25,709 nt of DNA from CAZTYI01 sp964466185 (GCA_964466185.1 CAYXMS010000022.1:1-25709), one strand, 5' to 3'. Shown: positions 7,008 to 14,727, numbered from the stretch's first letter. Numbers and translations are program-made. Notes: generated by a model not told the origin, from the letters alone.

Positions 7008-7853
7008 TTAAGGGTTTAGTTTAATAAGCGTTTGTTTTTGGGCCCATTTATATAGCAAACCAATTACTCTAGAAATTTCTTTTTCAGGATATTTTTTTAA
7101 ATTTTTAGAAAATTTGATATTGCCGACATCTATCATAACAGGCTGATTTTTTATGAAAGCGAAGTTTTCTGCATTAAAATTTTTACCATTATTGACAAAG
7201 CCTTTTTCGGCAATTTTTTTGACAAGTTGTTGTAATTTTAAAAGGGCCTGTTTCTTTTCCTGCGGATTCATTTTTTGTAGGGCCCGATCTACCAAAACAC
7301 CATATTTTTGAATGACAAAAGAAGACAGATTTAAATCTATCAGATGTTCTTTGCCTTGATAATCGATCACTTTTAAAAAGGGCAAGTTTGGTGTTACAGT
7401 CTCTTGCAGGTGAACTGCTAAAAGACCTGTTTCTTGTTTCATTTCTTGAAAAGCTTTATCATAGCTTTTTAAAACATACAGTTTATTGCTGAATGTAGAG
7501 CTATTTTGCCGAAAAAGATTCGCCCAAAAAGCAGAAATCCTAATACGCGGTTTTTTATGGATTTTGTGTTTTAAAAAAAACTTAAAAACATACTTTTTAT
7601 CTTCGCTTACAAAGGCAATCGACTGCATTCCATTACCGAGATATTTAAATTTTTGCCGGCTGATTTGATTTATTTCGGGAAAGGAAAAACTGGAAAAATT
7701 TTCTCTTACATTTTGACTAATACAATCAGAGCTAAAATTATCAGGCGGCATAAAACGCAAACAGGAAAAACCCAAACTTAAAAGCAAAAGTAAAAGAGGG
7801 AATAAAATTTTAGATTGCTCGGATTGCAATTTGAATTTGGATTTGGATCTCAT
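7008..7853 (-). CDS. Membrane-anchored kinase-fold protein, probable pseudokinase
   Basis: This 281-residue protein has a hydrophobic segment at about 17-31 ending FSC, which is an anchor or a non-canonical lipobox. A domain with protein-kinase landmarks follows: a glycine-loop-like YLGNGMQSIAF at 71-81, a VAIK-like VFKF with Lys91, a hinge-like FVIQKYG at 179-185, GKNFNAEN at 223-230 where kinases have HRDxKxxN, and IDVG at 241-244 in the DFG position. The catalytic Asp of HRD is Asn225 here, while the metal-binding Asn230 and Asp242 are kept, so activity is doubtful. Topology would place the domain outside the inner membrane. The start overlaps the birA stop as ATGA, so the two genes are translationally coupled. 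I do not know the substrate or partner. Fold assignment rests on motif spacing only. Confidence 0.65.
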   Translation of the reverse strand: MRSKSKFKLQSEQSKILFPLLLLLLSLGFSCLRFMPPDNFSSDCISQNVRENFSSFSFPEINQISRQKFKYLGNGMQSIAFVSEDKKYVFKFFLKHKIHKKPRIRISAFWANLFRQNSSTFSNKLYVLKSYDKAFQEMKQETGLLAVHLQETVTPNLPFLKVIDYQGKEHLIDLNLSSFVIQKYGVLVDRALQKMNPQEKKQALLKLQQLVKKIAEKGFVNNGKNFNAENFAFIKNQPVMIDVGNIKFSKNLKKYPEKEISRVIGLLYKWAQKQTLIKLNP

Positions 7854-8614
7854 ATTTTATCAGGTTTTTTGGTAGTGATTAAATCTCCACTGTAAAAGGT
7901 TTTGATTTCTCCCGTTTTTTTTAGCCTGAAATTTAAAGCCCCATCTTCTCTAATGCCGATAATCTGGCCTTCATATTTAGTTTGTCCATCATAAAAAATG
8001 ATAGTTTCATTTTTATAAAGCAGCAATTTTTCAATTTTTAAAGCAAAAAAACTAAAGCCGTTTTTTAAAAATGATTTAAGATTTTTTAAAAAAACAGTTT
8101 CCAGTTCTTTTAAAAAAATATCCCGATCCCATTTTTGTTTACTTTCTTCCAGCAGTGAAGTGGCTGGCTGGTCAATTTTTGCCAGCTGTTCTTGGGACAT
8201 GTTCAGATTTAAACCAAGGCCTAGAAAAATTTCTATCTTGTCTTCTAAAAAAGAGGTTTCGCAAAAAACGCCGCAGAATTTTTTATCAGCAAGTAAAAGA
8301 TCGTTAGGCCATTTGATTTTAGGCAAAAGGTCTTTTTTAGTTAAAAGCTCTGCAATACTATATGATAAAAGCTCTGAAATATTAGTTATATTTTTAACAG
8401 TTTTGGGAAGGACAAAATAAAATGTACAATACAAATTTTCAAAATTAGCAGGAGACAGCCAAGTTCTTTGATAACGGCCGTAGCCTGCAGTTTGCCAATC
8501 AGCGACAAAACAGGTGATTCTATCTTTAGGCAAATCTTTAGCCCGGCGTTTAGCTTCTTGTTGAGTAGAATCAATTTCTTTTAAGAAAATATTGTTAATT
8601 TCTAAATTAAGCAT
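7850..8614 (-). CDS. birA: Biotin--[acetyl-CoA carboxylase] ligase
   Basis: Biotin protein ligase activates biotin with ATP and attaches it to the BCCP subunit of acetyl-CoA carboxylase, needed for fatty-acid synthesis in the cytoplasm. The 254-residue product shows the biotin/AMP-loop motif in variant form (QTAGYGRYQRTW, about 42-53), the KWPNDLL motif (about 99-105), a GLGLNLN strand and a C-terminal SH3-like domain (YEGQIIGIREDGALNFRL). The N-terminal helix-turn-helix of bifunctional BirA repressors is absent, so this is a ligase only, as in Chlamydia. It is the first gene of a two-gene minus-strand unit with the kinase-like gene. rodA is divergent on the other side, recalling CT725-CT726. 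Confidence 0.9.
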   Translation of the reverse strand: MLNLEINNIFLKEIDSTQQEAKRRAKDLPKDRITCFVADWQTAGYGRYQRTWLSPANFENLYCTFYFVLPKTVKNITNISELLSYSIAELLTKKDLLPKIKWPNDLLLADKKFCGVFCETSFLEDKIEIFLGLGLNLNMSQEQLAKIDQPATSLLEESKQKWDRDIFLKELETVFLKNLKSFLKNGFSFFALKIEKLLLYKNETIIFYDGQTKYEGQIIGIREDGALNFRLKKTGEIKTFYSGDLITTKKPDKI

Positions 8615-8642
8615 ATAAGATGAAGCCTAAATTTTATCTTTT

Positions 8643-8909
8643 TTAGTTTAAATCTAAACTTGAACCTCCCTCGCCTAAAAGCGAAGGATTCTTAGTTCCC
8701 AGCTCCGAGCAACCCCGGCAGCTTTCTAGACTTACCGACGCACCGGCGGCCTTAATATTTATTCTTGCACTCAGATCTCTATCGATCCTTAATCTGCATC
8801 CACAAATATATTCTCCTTATCCAAGAGGTCTTTTATTCTTTTTCCTACAGCTTGAACATACACAAATATTACCTAAAAGAGAAGATTTTGCTGATGTTTT
8901 TTTGATAAA
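8643..8909 (-). pseudogene. tnpB: TnpB (IS605 OrfB) C-terminal fragment
   Basis: Read on the minus strand, this encodes the end of a TnpB RNA-guided nuclease. It has a zinc-ribbon pair CSSC and CGC, the RuvC-III motif IDRDLSARINI, then KAAGASVSLE and a tail ending NPSLLGEGGS before a TAA at 8643-8645. An in-frame TAA interrupts the zinc finger between CSSCRKKNKRPLG and GEYICGC. Nothing recognisable remains of the N-terminal two thirds or of a TnpA transposase. The fragment lies between the divergent birA and rodA genes. Confidence 0.75.
8661..8754 (-). repeat. 94-bp IS605 right-end repeat, copy 1
   Basis: This matches 14455-14548 at 89 of 94 positions without gaps. It includes a short hairpin (CCTCGC, loop, GCGAAGG) near the end. 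On the minus strand it finishes GGAGGTTCAA, consistent with the TCAA right cleavage tetranucleotide known from IS608. In such elements this segment is also the scaffold of the omega RNA, with the guide lying just beyond it. Confidence 0.8.
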
Positions 8910-9005
8910 AAATGTTTGTTTTGAATACAATTTTTTTAAATTATAAAATAAAAATAAAGTATAAAACTAAAAGTCAGAGCAAATTTAAATATCAAATAAT
9001 AAAAT

Positions 9006-10118
9006 ATGTGGCACCACAAATATTTGTTTAGACTGGATCTTAGATTGGTTTTTGTAATTTTTCTCTTGATGGGAATCAGTCTTTTAGTAGTAGATTCCAT
9101 GACAGCGGAAGATTTAGGCCAGTCTTTGGTCAAAAATCAAATTGAATGGTTTTTAGTGGGGCTGGCTGTATTTTTATTTTTTGCCGGATTTGATTATCAA
9201 AGGCTCAGGGATTTTTCCTGGCTGCTTTATATTATGATGTTTTTGCTTTTAATTGGACTTTATTTTGCCAATCCTATTCAAAGCGTACATCGCTGGTATC
9301 GCCTACCTTTAATTGGCATGAATGTACAGCCTTCTGAATATGCCAAGTTAATAGTAGTGATTTGCTTGGGCTGGTTTTTGGAAAATAAAAAAGATCAGAT
9401 TCAAAGTTTTTCGGTCTCTTGGCAGATCTTGTTAATTACCGGAATTCCTTTTTTATTAATTTTAAAACAGCCTGATTTAGGTACGGCTTTAGTGTTATAT
9501 CCAATTACTTTAGTAATGTGTTATTTGGCTAATGTGCATCCTTTAGTAGTGAAAACATTTGTTTTTTTAGGGCTTTTGGGATTTACGGCAGTGGGCCTGA
9601 TTTTTTCTGGCCTGCTTTCACATGAAGAAATGCGGCCTTTTTTCACCAAGTTTATGAAAGAATATCAATATGAAAGGCTCAATCCTGATACCTATCATCA
9701 AAAAGCCTCTCAAATAGCAATTTCCATTGGAGGAATTACCGGAAGCGGTTTTAAAAAAAGCAGCTTTTCCTCTAAAAAATGGCTGCCTGCTGCTCATACG
9801 GATTCTGTGTTTGCCGCTTTTTCTGAAGAGTTCGGATTATTAGGAGCTATTTTTTTAATTTTTCTATTTTATATACTGATTTATCTTTGCTTTCAGACCG
9901 CTAAATATGCTAAAGATAGTTTTGGAAGATTATTAGCGGCAGGTATTGCGATTTATCTAGCCATGCATGTTATAGTAAATGTAGGGATGATGTGCGGCTT
10001 TTTACCCATTGCGGGAGTACCGCTGGTATTGATTAGTTATGGGGGGAATTCCATAGTTACTACCATGGCTGCTTTAGGTATTTTGCAAAGTATTTATACA
10101 AGAAGGTTTATGTTTTGA
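9006..10118 (+). CDS. rodA: Rod-shape peptidoglycan glycosyltransferase RodA (SEDS family)
   Basis: RodA polymerises lipid II into glycan strands together with a class B PBP during wall synthesis under MreB. In chlamydiae this machinery makes the division-site peptidoglycan. The 370-residue protein has about ten membrane helices and the SEDS signatures: NVQPSEYAKL near 109-118, KQPDLGTALVL near 155-165, and the C-terminal SYGGNSIVTTMAALGILQSI. The large periplasmic loop contains the family's TAHTDSVFAAFSEEFG-type segment (AAHTDSVFAAF). Length is typical. The ATG at 9006 lacks a clear Shine-Dalgarno. Its stop overlaps a TTG start of the next gene (TTGA), giving a coupled rodA, unknown and lipoprotein run. 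A weak promoter (TTGAAT 8921, TATAAA 8942, 15-base spacer) precedes it. Confidence 0.93.
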   Translation: MWHHKYLFRLDLRLVFVIFLLMGISLLVVDSMTAEDLGQSLVKNQIEWFLVGLAVFLFFAGFDYQRLRDFSWLLYIMMFLLLIGLYFANPIQSVHRWYRLPLIGMNVQPSEYAKLIVVICLGWFLENKKDQIQSFSVSWQILLITGIPFLLILKQPDLGTALVLYPITLVMCYLANVHPLVVKTFVFLGLLGFTAVGLIFSGLLSHEEMRPFFTKFMKEYQYERLNPDTYHQKASQIAISIGGITGSGFKKSSFSSKKWLPAAHTDSVFAAFSEEFGLLGAIFLIFLFYILIYLCFQTAKYAKDSFGRLLAAGIAIYLAMHVIVNVGMMCGFLPIAGVPLVLISYGGNSIVTTMAALGILQSIYTRRFMF

Positions 10119-10567
10119 AAAAACATGATTTTATCTTAAACCCGGAAAATTGGATAGGCGAAGGTACTATTACTTTAAATATGGTAGAAGAAGAACTTGC
10201 TTTTTATACCAAGTGGCAAGTCCAGCCTGCTGATTTTGCTGGAAAAATTGTTTCTTCGCAAGAATTGCAGATCAGCGGAATTGCAGAAAATATGAAAAAT
10301 GAGCTGACCTTTTATGATTTTTCCAATCAACATTTTAATGTAGAAATGGAAAATAATAATATTGGTCGGATTGTGGGCAGTGGAATTTATGATGATAAAA
10401 TGATGGCCTGGGAATTTCGTTCCAGCGAACTTAATTTTGAAGGTTTTGAATCTTATTATCTGCAGCCTGACGGCAGTTATTTAATGCATGTTGAATATGT
10501 AACTTCCGATCAGTTTCGCACTCAGATTGAAGGCAGACTTTGGAAACCCCCTAAATCGCAAAGTTAA
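10115..10567 (+). CDS. Conserved-looking cytosolic protein of unknown function
   Basis: I do not recognise this 150-residue protein. It has no signal peptide or membrane helix and is predicted to be mostly beta strands with many aromatic residues (ENWIGEGTITL, LTFYDFSNQHFNVEM, MAWEFRSSELNFEGFESYYL), like a small lipocalin-type or beta-barrel fold. The start is a TTG overlapping the rodA stop codon by four bases, with AGAAGG about nine bases upstream. No ATG occurs before residue 23, so the rare start is the reasonable choice. Ten bases separate it from the following lipoprotein gene, so all three are likely on one transcript. A link to cell-envelope work is inferred only from that context. 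Confidence 0.7.
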   Translation: MKKHDFILNPENWIGEGTITLNMVEEELAFYTKWQVQPADFAGKIVSSQELQISGIAENMKNELTFYDFSNQHFNVEMENNNIGRIVGSGIYDDKMMAWEFRSSELNFEGFESYYLQPDGSYLMHVEYVTSDQFRTQIEGRLWKPPKSQS

Positions 10568-10577
10568 AGAGGAAATC

Positions 10578-10937
10578 ATGATAAATAAATTTTTTATATT
10601 TTTGATATTAGCTTTAATAACTTCATGTGCATCTGGCGGCAAGGTGGTTACTCAGGAAAGCTTTAGTGAAATTGAAAGGGGTATTACAGTAACTCAATTA
10701 AAAGGTCAGTTAGGGTCTCCTAACGAGATAAAAAAATTGGCTTCCGGAGATGAAGAATACATTTATTTTGAAAGAATACAAGCTAATAAAGAAGTGGTTG
10801 AACTCAGGCATTACATTTTTATTATTAAGCAAGGAAAAGTCTTTGATAAAAAAATGCGTTTTATGAAACAGCCTTTACCATACCGTATTTTAGAAAGAAA
10901 TGCCTATGATTTGCAAACTTCGCAAAATCACGGTTAA
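10578..10937 (+). CDS. SmpA/BamE-like outer-membrane lipoprotein
   Basis: The 119-residue precursor has a short signal peptide with a good lipobox (LITSC, Cys at residue 15), so it is lipidated. The mature part holds an ESFSEIERGITVTQLKGQLGSPNEI segment, the helix and P-rich turn typical of SmpA/OmlA (BamE-like) folds, followed by beta strands (YIYFERI, LRHYIFIIKQGKVFD). A member of the BAM complex or a related small envelope lipoprotein is plausible, not proven. I start it at the ATG at 10578, preceded by AGAGGAAA. An upstream in-frame start at 10527 would bury the lipobox. Its stop codon overlaps the rpsJ stop on the other strand within TTAA at 10934-10937, leaving no room for terminators between these convergent genes. 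Confidence 0.75.
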   Translation: MINKFFIFLILALITSCASGGKVVTQESFSEIERGITVTQLKGQLGSPNEIKKLASGDEEYIYFERIQANKEVVELRHYIFIIKQGKVFDKKMRFMKQPLPYRILERNAYDLQTSQNHG

Positions 10938-11254
10938 GCTTTAATCTTAATATCAACACCAGCAGCTACCGGTAGAACTTTTAATTTATCAATAGTATCT
11001 GCTGTTGGGTTGAGCAAGTCCATCATGCGTATATGTGTGCGCATTTCAAACTGCTCTCTAGACTTGCGATCAATATTAGAAGATCTTAAAACTGTAAAAA
11101 TTTCCCGTCTGGTTGGCAAAGGAAAAGGGCCGACAACTCGAGCGCCTGTTCTTTTGGCAGTTTCTACGATATCAGACGCGGCTCTGTCAAGCAAACGCTG
11201 ATCGTAGGCTTTTAAACGGATTCTAATTTTGTTTTTGGTTGCTTGTTTCGCCAT
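10934..11254 (-). CDS. rpsJ: 30S ribosomal protein S10
   Basis: S10 is part of the 30S head and also the NusE transcription antitermination factor. The 106-residue product is full length and shows IRIRLKAYDQRLLD, the GPFPLPTRREIFTVLRS segment and the EMRTHIR motif diagnostic of the family. AAGGAT precedes the ATG. It is last in the rpsL-rpsG-fusA-rpsJ run, 8 bases after fusA. That position, without a tuf gene in between, is the chlamydial arrangement. Its stop overlaps that of the convergent lipoprotein gene. Confidence 0.97.
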   Translation of the reverse strand: MAKQATKNKIRIRLKAYDQRLLDRAASDIVETAKRTGARVVGPFPLPTRREIFTVLRSSNIDRKSREQFEMRTHIRMMDLLNPTADTIDKLKVLPVAAGVDIKIKA

Positions 11255-11262
11255 GATTAATT

Positions 11263-13386
11263 TTATCCTTTTTTAATAATCTCTTCTTGAATTTTTGCCG
11301 GTACTTTTTCAAAATGAGAAGGTTCCATTACGTAAGAGGCCCTGCCGGAAGATAAAGAGCGCAGCTGTGTGGAATAACCAAACATTTCTGCCAATGGAAT
11401 TTCTGCATTGATTATAACAATGCCGCCTTTCATATTTTCCTGTCCTAGAATTTTACCGCGACGACGGTTGACATCGCCGATCACATCGCCGAGATTAACC
11501 TCGGGAGTAGTGACGCCTACTTTCATAATTGGTTCTAAGATAACAGGCGAGCACTTACGAGATCCTTCTTTAATAGCCATAGATCCGCATATTTTAAAGG
11601 CCATTTCAGAAGAATCCACTTCGTGGTAGGATCCAAAGACAATATTGACTTTAACATCTACCAGGTTATATCCGGCCAATACACCGGTAGCAAGGCCTTC
11701 TTCAATTCCTTTAATGGTTGATGGAATGTATTCTTTTGGAATGACACCGCCAACAATTTTGCTTTCAATAACGTTGCCTTTGCCTGGTTCATTAGGTTCA
11801 ATCTCTATAACGACGTGGGCATATTGTCCGCGTCCGCCGGATTGTTTGACCAGTTTACTTTCTTGTTTGCTAGAAGAAGTGATAGTTTCTTTGTAAGAGA
11901 CTTGCGGTTTACCGACATTAGCATCTACTTTATATTCTCTGAGCATACGGTCTTTTAAAACCTCTAAATGCAACTCTCCCATGCCTGAGATAATAGTCTG
12001 TCCGGTTTCCAAATTAGTCTGTACACGGAAGGTTGGATCTTCATCGGAAAGAGAAGAAAGGGCTTGCGCCAGTTTTTCCCTGTCGGCTTTGGATTTTGGT
12101 TCAATGGCCATGGAAATAACAGGATCCGGGAAATGCATTTGTTCCAGTAAAAGCGGTTTTTCCTCCAAGCAAAGCGTATCTCCGGTTTTGGTGTCTTTCA
12201 GACCAATGCAAGCAGCGATATCGCCTGTAAAGAAAGCCTCTTTATCCTGTCTTTTATTGGCATGCATTTCGATCAAACGGGAAATTCTTTCTTTGCGGTC
12301 TCTTGCAGAATTTAAAAGAGACATGCCCTTTTTTAAAGTGCCGCTGTAAACACGTACGAAGGTAAGTTTACCTACATAAGGATCGGACATGATTTTAAAG
12401 GCTAAAGCAGCAAGCGGGCTATTATCGTTTGGCTCTAAGGAAACAGTTTCTTCAGAATCAGCAGTAACGCCCTTAATAGTTCCTCTGTCTAGAGGGGAAG
12501 GCATCCAGCGGACAACAGCATCTAAAATCTGCTGTACGCCCTTATTTTTAAAAGCTGTTCCACAAAGCACAGGCACAAATTTATTTTCGCAGACACCTTT
12601 ACGGATTGCTGTATGGATTTCCTTTTCAGTTAAATCATTGGGATTTTCCAAAACTTTTTGCATAAATGTTTCGTTAGATTCATCTATAGTAGCCAATTCT
12701 TCTAAAAGCGTTTGGCGCATTGTCTTACACTTTTCTTTGAGATCTTGCGGAATCTCTTCGATAGAATATTCCGCACCCATATTTTCATCTCTGAATACAT
12801 GGGCTTTCATTTCAATAAGATCTACAACGCCTTTAAAATTACCTTCTGCGCCAATAGGGCATTGAACCGGAATAGCATTGGCTGCCAATTTGGTTTTCAT
12901 AGTTTTTACGGCGTTAAAAAAATCGGCTCCAGTACGGTCCATTTTATTGATGAAGGCAATTCTTGGGACTTCATAAGTGGCAGCTTGTCTCCAGACAGTT
13001 TCTGATTGGGGCTGAACACCAGCTACCCCGCAGAAAACAGCAACAGTTCCGTCCAAAACACGTAAGGATCTTTCTACTTCAATGGTAAAATCCACGTGTC
13101 CGGGAGTATCAATAATATTAATTTTATGTTCTATTGAGCTTTTGTAATCTTTCCAGTACAAAGTAGTGGCTGCAGAAGTAATGGTAATTCCTCTTTCTTT
13201 TTCCTGCTCCATGAAGTCCATAACAGCAGCGCCTTCATGCACTTCTCCAATTTTATGTACTTTTCCGGCATAATAAAGCATGCGCTCAGTAACAGTCGTT
13301 TTTCCAGCGTCAATGTGGGCCATAATGCCAATATTGCGCACATTTTCTAGTTTATCTCTAATTTCTCTTTGAGGTTCGTCTGACAT
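11263..13386 (-). CDS. fusA: Elongation factor G
   Basis: EF-G is the GTPase that drives tRNA-mRNA translocation on the ribosome and, with RRF, ribosome recycling. The 707-residue protein shows G1 HIDAGKTT (about 24-31), the switch region RGITITSAATT, G3 DTPGHVDF, G4 NKMDRTGADF, and the domain IV/V segments GRGQYAHVVIEIEP and PEVNLGDVIGDVNRRRGKI. It is about a dozen residues longer than the usual 690-700, with several small insertions and no damage. AAGGAA precedes the ATG. It sits 42 bases after rpsG and 8 bases before rpsJ in the str operon. Confidence 0.98.
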   Translation of the reverse strand: MSDEPQREIRDKLENVRNIGIMAHIDAGKTTVTERMLYYAGKVHKIGEVHEGAAVMDFMEQEKERGITITSAATTLYWKDYKSSIEHKINIIDTPGHVDFTIEVERSLRVLDGTVAVFCGVAGVQPQSETVWRQAATYEVPRIAFINKMDRTGADFFNAVKTMKTKLAANAIPVQCPIGAEGNFKGVVDLIEMKAHVFRDENMGAEYSIEEIPQDLKEKCKTMRQTLLEELATIDESNETFMQKVLENPNDLTEKEIHTAIRKGVCENKFVPVLCGTAFKNKGVQQILDAVVRWMPSPLDRGTIKGVTADSEETVSLEPNDNSPLAALAFKIMSDPYVGKLTFVRVYSGTLKKGMSLLNSARDRKERISRLIEMHANKRQDKEAFFTGDIAACIGLKDTKTGDTLCLEEKPLLLEQMHFPDPVISMAIEPKSKADREKLAQALSSLSDEDPTFRVQTNLETGQTIISGMGELHLEVLKDRMLREYKVDANVGKPQVSYKETITSSSKQESKLVKQSGGRGQYAHVVIEIEPNEPGKGNVIESKIVGGVIPKEYIPSTIKGIEEGLATGVLAGYNLVDVKVNIVFGSYHEVDSSEMAFKICGSMAIKEGSRKCSPVILEPIMKVGVTTPEVNLGDVIGDVNRRRGKILGQENMKGGIVIINAEIPLAEMFGYSTQLRSLSSGRASYVMEPSHFEKVPAKIQEEIIKKG

Positions 13387-13428
13387 ATTTTTTTAATTCC
13401 TTATTATTTCTTGTCCTTTTCTTGGCTT

Positions 13429-13899
13429 TTATTTGTAGTGTGCAAAGGCTTTGTTTGCTTCTGCCATACGGTGCATATCATCTTTTTTCTTAATAGTAGT
13501 TCCTTGATTGTTGTAGCAATCGTAGAGTTCAGTGGCGAGGCTATCGGTCATGTTTTTGCCTCCCTTTGCTCTGGAATGATTGATGATCCATTTCATAGCA
13601 ATAGAAACACGGCGGTCTGGCGCAATTTCTACCGGCACTTGATAAGTAGCACCTCCGATACGTCGGGATTTTACTTCTAAAGAGGGTTTGGCATTTTCCA
13701 GAGCCTGTTCAAAAGCTTCCAATGATTTTTGGGCTCCGGCTTTTTTAGCAAATTGTTCAATCGCTTGATAAACAATTTTACGGGCTAGATTTTTTTTGCC
13801 GCCCATCATGATTTTATTGATAAACTTGGTAATTACCAAACTATTATAAACCTGATCCGAGTTAGTTATACGTTTTTCTGCCTTTCTTCTGCGTGACAT
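13429..13899 (-). CDS. rpsG: 30S ribosomal protein S7
   Basis: S7 nucleates assembly of the 30S head by binding the 3' major domain of 16S rRNA. The 156-residue product is full length, with MSRRRKAEKR at the start, FINKIMMGGKKNLARKIVY, the family signature around RIGGATYQVPVEI, and WIINHSRAKGGK. AAGGA precedes the start. In E. coli S7 represses its operon by binding the rpsL-rpsG intercistronic RNA. The 146-base gap upstream of this gene contains two inverted repeats that could serve that purpose. Confidence 0.98.
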   Translation of the reverse strand: MSRRRKAEKRITNSDQVYNSLVITKFINKIMMGGKKNLARKIVYQAIEQFAKKAGAQKSLEAFEQALENAKPSLEVKSRRIGGATYQVPVEIAPDRRVSIAMKWIINHSRAKGGKNMTDSLATELYDCYNNQGTTIKKKDDMHRMAEANKAFAHYK

Positions 13900-13936
13900 A
13901 TATTTAAAATTCCTTATTTTTAAGGTTGCTTCACTT

Positions 13937-14016
13937 GGCTTTGCTTTTTTAAGCCATTTTTAATTTAAAACTAGCAAAACCCGTTTCTCTACTCTTATTC
14001 TTATTTAAAGAAACGG
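13937..14016 (-). promoter_or_regulatory. Inverted repeats in the rpsL-rpsG intercistronic region
   Basis: There are two stems: CCGTTTCT (13981-13988) pairs perfectly with AGAAACGG (14009-14016), and GGCTT (13937-13941) pairs with AAGCC (13951-13955). Both lie in the mRNA between S12 and S7. The position equals the S7-binding translational operator of E. coli, but I cannot show the S7-binding bases, so the role is inference. The second hairpin has a T-rich loop and no T-run consistent with termination on this strand. Confidence 0.35.
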
Positions 14017-14045
14017 CAAGAGCATAATCATCAGCTCTTTGCAAA

Positions 14046-14417
14046 TTACTTAGGTTTTTTAGCTCCATATTTAGAGCGGCTTTTCTTACGATCTTTCACA
14101 GCTGCACAGTCTAAAGCACCACGGACTATATGGTATCTGACGCCAGGAACATCGGGTACTCTACCCCCTCTGACCAGAACAATGCTATGTTCTTGAAGGT
14201 TATGGCCTTCTCCTCCAATATAGGCAATAATTTCTTTGCCATTGGCAAGCCTGACCCAAGCCACTTTACGCAAAGCAGAGTTTGGTTTTTTAGGCGTTTT
14301 CGTTTTAACTTGCAGGCAAACCCCTCTTTTTTGCGGGTTTTTTTTCAAAGCAGGAGATTTGTTCTTTTTCGTCGTGCTTTTGCGGCCTTTACGAATCAAT
14401 TGGTTAATAGTGGGCAT
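14046..14417 (-). CDS. rpsL: 30S ribosomal protein S12
   Basis: S12 lies at the decoding centre of the 30S subunit, controls accuracy and is the classic streptomycin target. The 123-residue product has PTINQLIRKGR at the start, the conserved KKPNSALRKVAWVRL loop (Lys at the position of E. coli Lys43 inside TPKKPNSA) and the second conserved loop GEGHNLQEHSIVLVRGGRVPDVPGVRYH. Lysine is present at the usual streptomycin-sensitivity positions, so a wild-type sensitive allele is suggested. AAGGAG lies just upstream. It is the first gene of the str operon, with a leader of roughly 360 bases that includes an IS605-derived segment ending 37 bases before the start codon. Confidence 0.98.
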   Translation of the reverse strand: MPTINQLIRKGRKSTTKKNKSPALKKNPQKRGVCLQVKTKTPKKPNSALRKVAWVRLANGKEIIAYIGGEGHNLQEHSIVLVRGGRVPDVPGVRYHIVRGALDCAAVKDRKKSRSKYGAKKPK

Positions 14418-14454
14418 TCTTGCTCCTTAAATAAACATCATTAAAAACTTAAAC

Positions 14455-14548
14455 TGAACCTCCCTCGCCTAAAAGCAAAGGATTCCTAGTTCCCAGCTCC
14501 GAGCAACCTCGGCAGCTTTCCAGGCTTACCGACGCACCGGCGGCCTTA
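14455..14548 (-). repeat. 94-bp IS605 right-end repeat, copy 2, in the str leader
   Basis: This carries the same sequence as 8661-8754 with five substitutions. On the minus strand it still encodes KAAGASVSLESCRGCSELGTRNP and the GEGGS tail of TnpB, but the zinc finger and RuvC-III part upstream are absent. The end hairpin is weakened (GCAAAGG for GCGAAGG) and the TCAA end reads TCAG. It lies within the presumed 5' leader of rpsL in the same orientation as the operon. Confidence 0.8.
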
Positions 14549-14593
14549 TTTTTTTAACACTTTCTGGCAGTGGTAGAGACGCTTACATTTATA

Positions 14594-14698
14594 CTAGCTT
14601 AAAGCTAGCAGAGGCTTTGTACTCACCCAGTGGATGTGCCACCAATCCTTAATAGGATACCAATCCTTAATAGGATTATGAAGTTAAAAGTTTAACTT
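14594..14698. repeat. Cluster of palindromes and an 18-bp tandem repeat in the str leader
   Basis: Three structures are packed together. CTAGCTT/AAGCTAG (14594-14608) is a 7-bp inverted repeat with a one-base centre. ACCAATCCTTAATAGGAT occurs twice in tandem (14641-14676), each copy being itself a small hairpin (ATCCT/AGGAT). AAGTTAAA/TTTAACTT (14681-14698) is an 8-bp inverted repeat. They may be protein-binding sites or RNA hairpins in the rpsL leader, or debris of the inserted element. Confidence 0.6.
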
Positions 14699-14727
14699 TT
14701 GTTAATTTTTAATGGAAGAAATATTTT

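Noticed and set aside
8386..8574. Second minus-strand frame inside birA
   Set aside because: The birA frame carries all conserved motifs over the same bases; this frame is a shadow.
11408..12865. Long plus-strand ORFs opposite fusA
   Set aside because: They are antisense shadows of a strongly conserved EF-G gene with no start signals or family motifs.
14641..14676. Tandem 18-mers as a CRISPR-like array
   Set aside because: Only two units with no spacers; it is a direct tandem of short hairpins.
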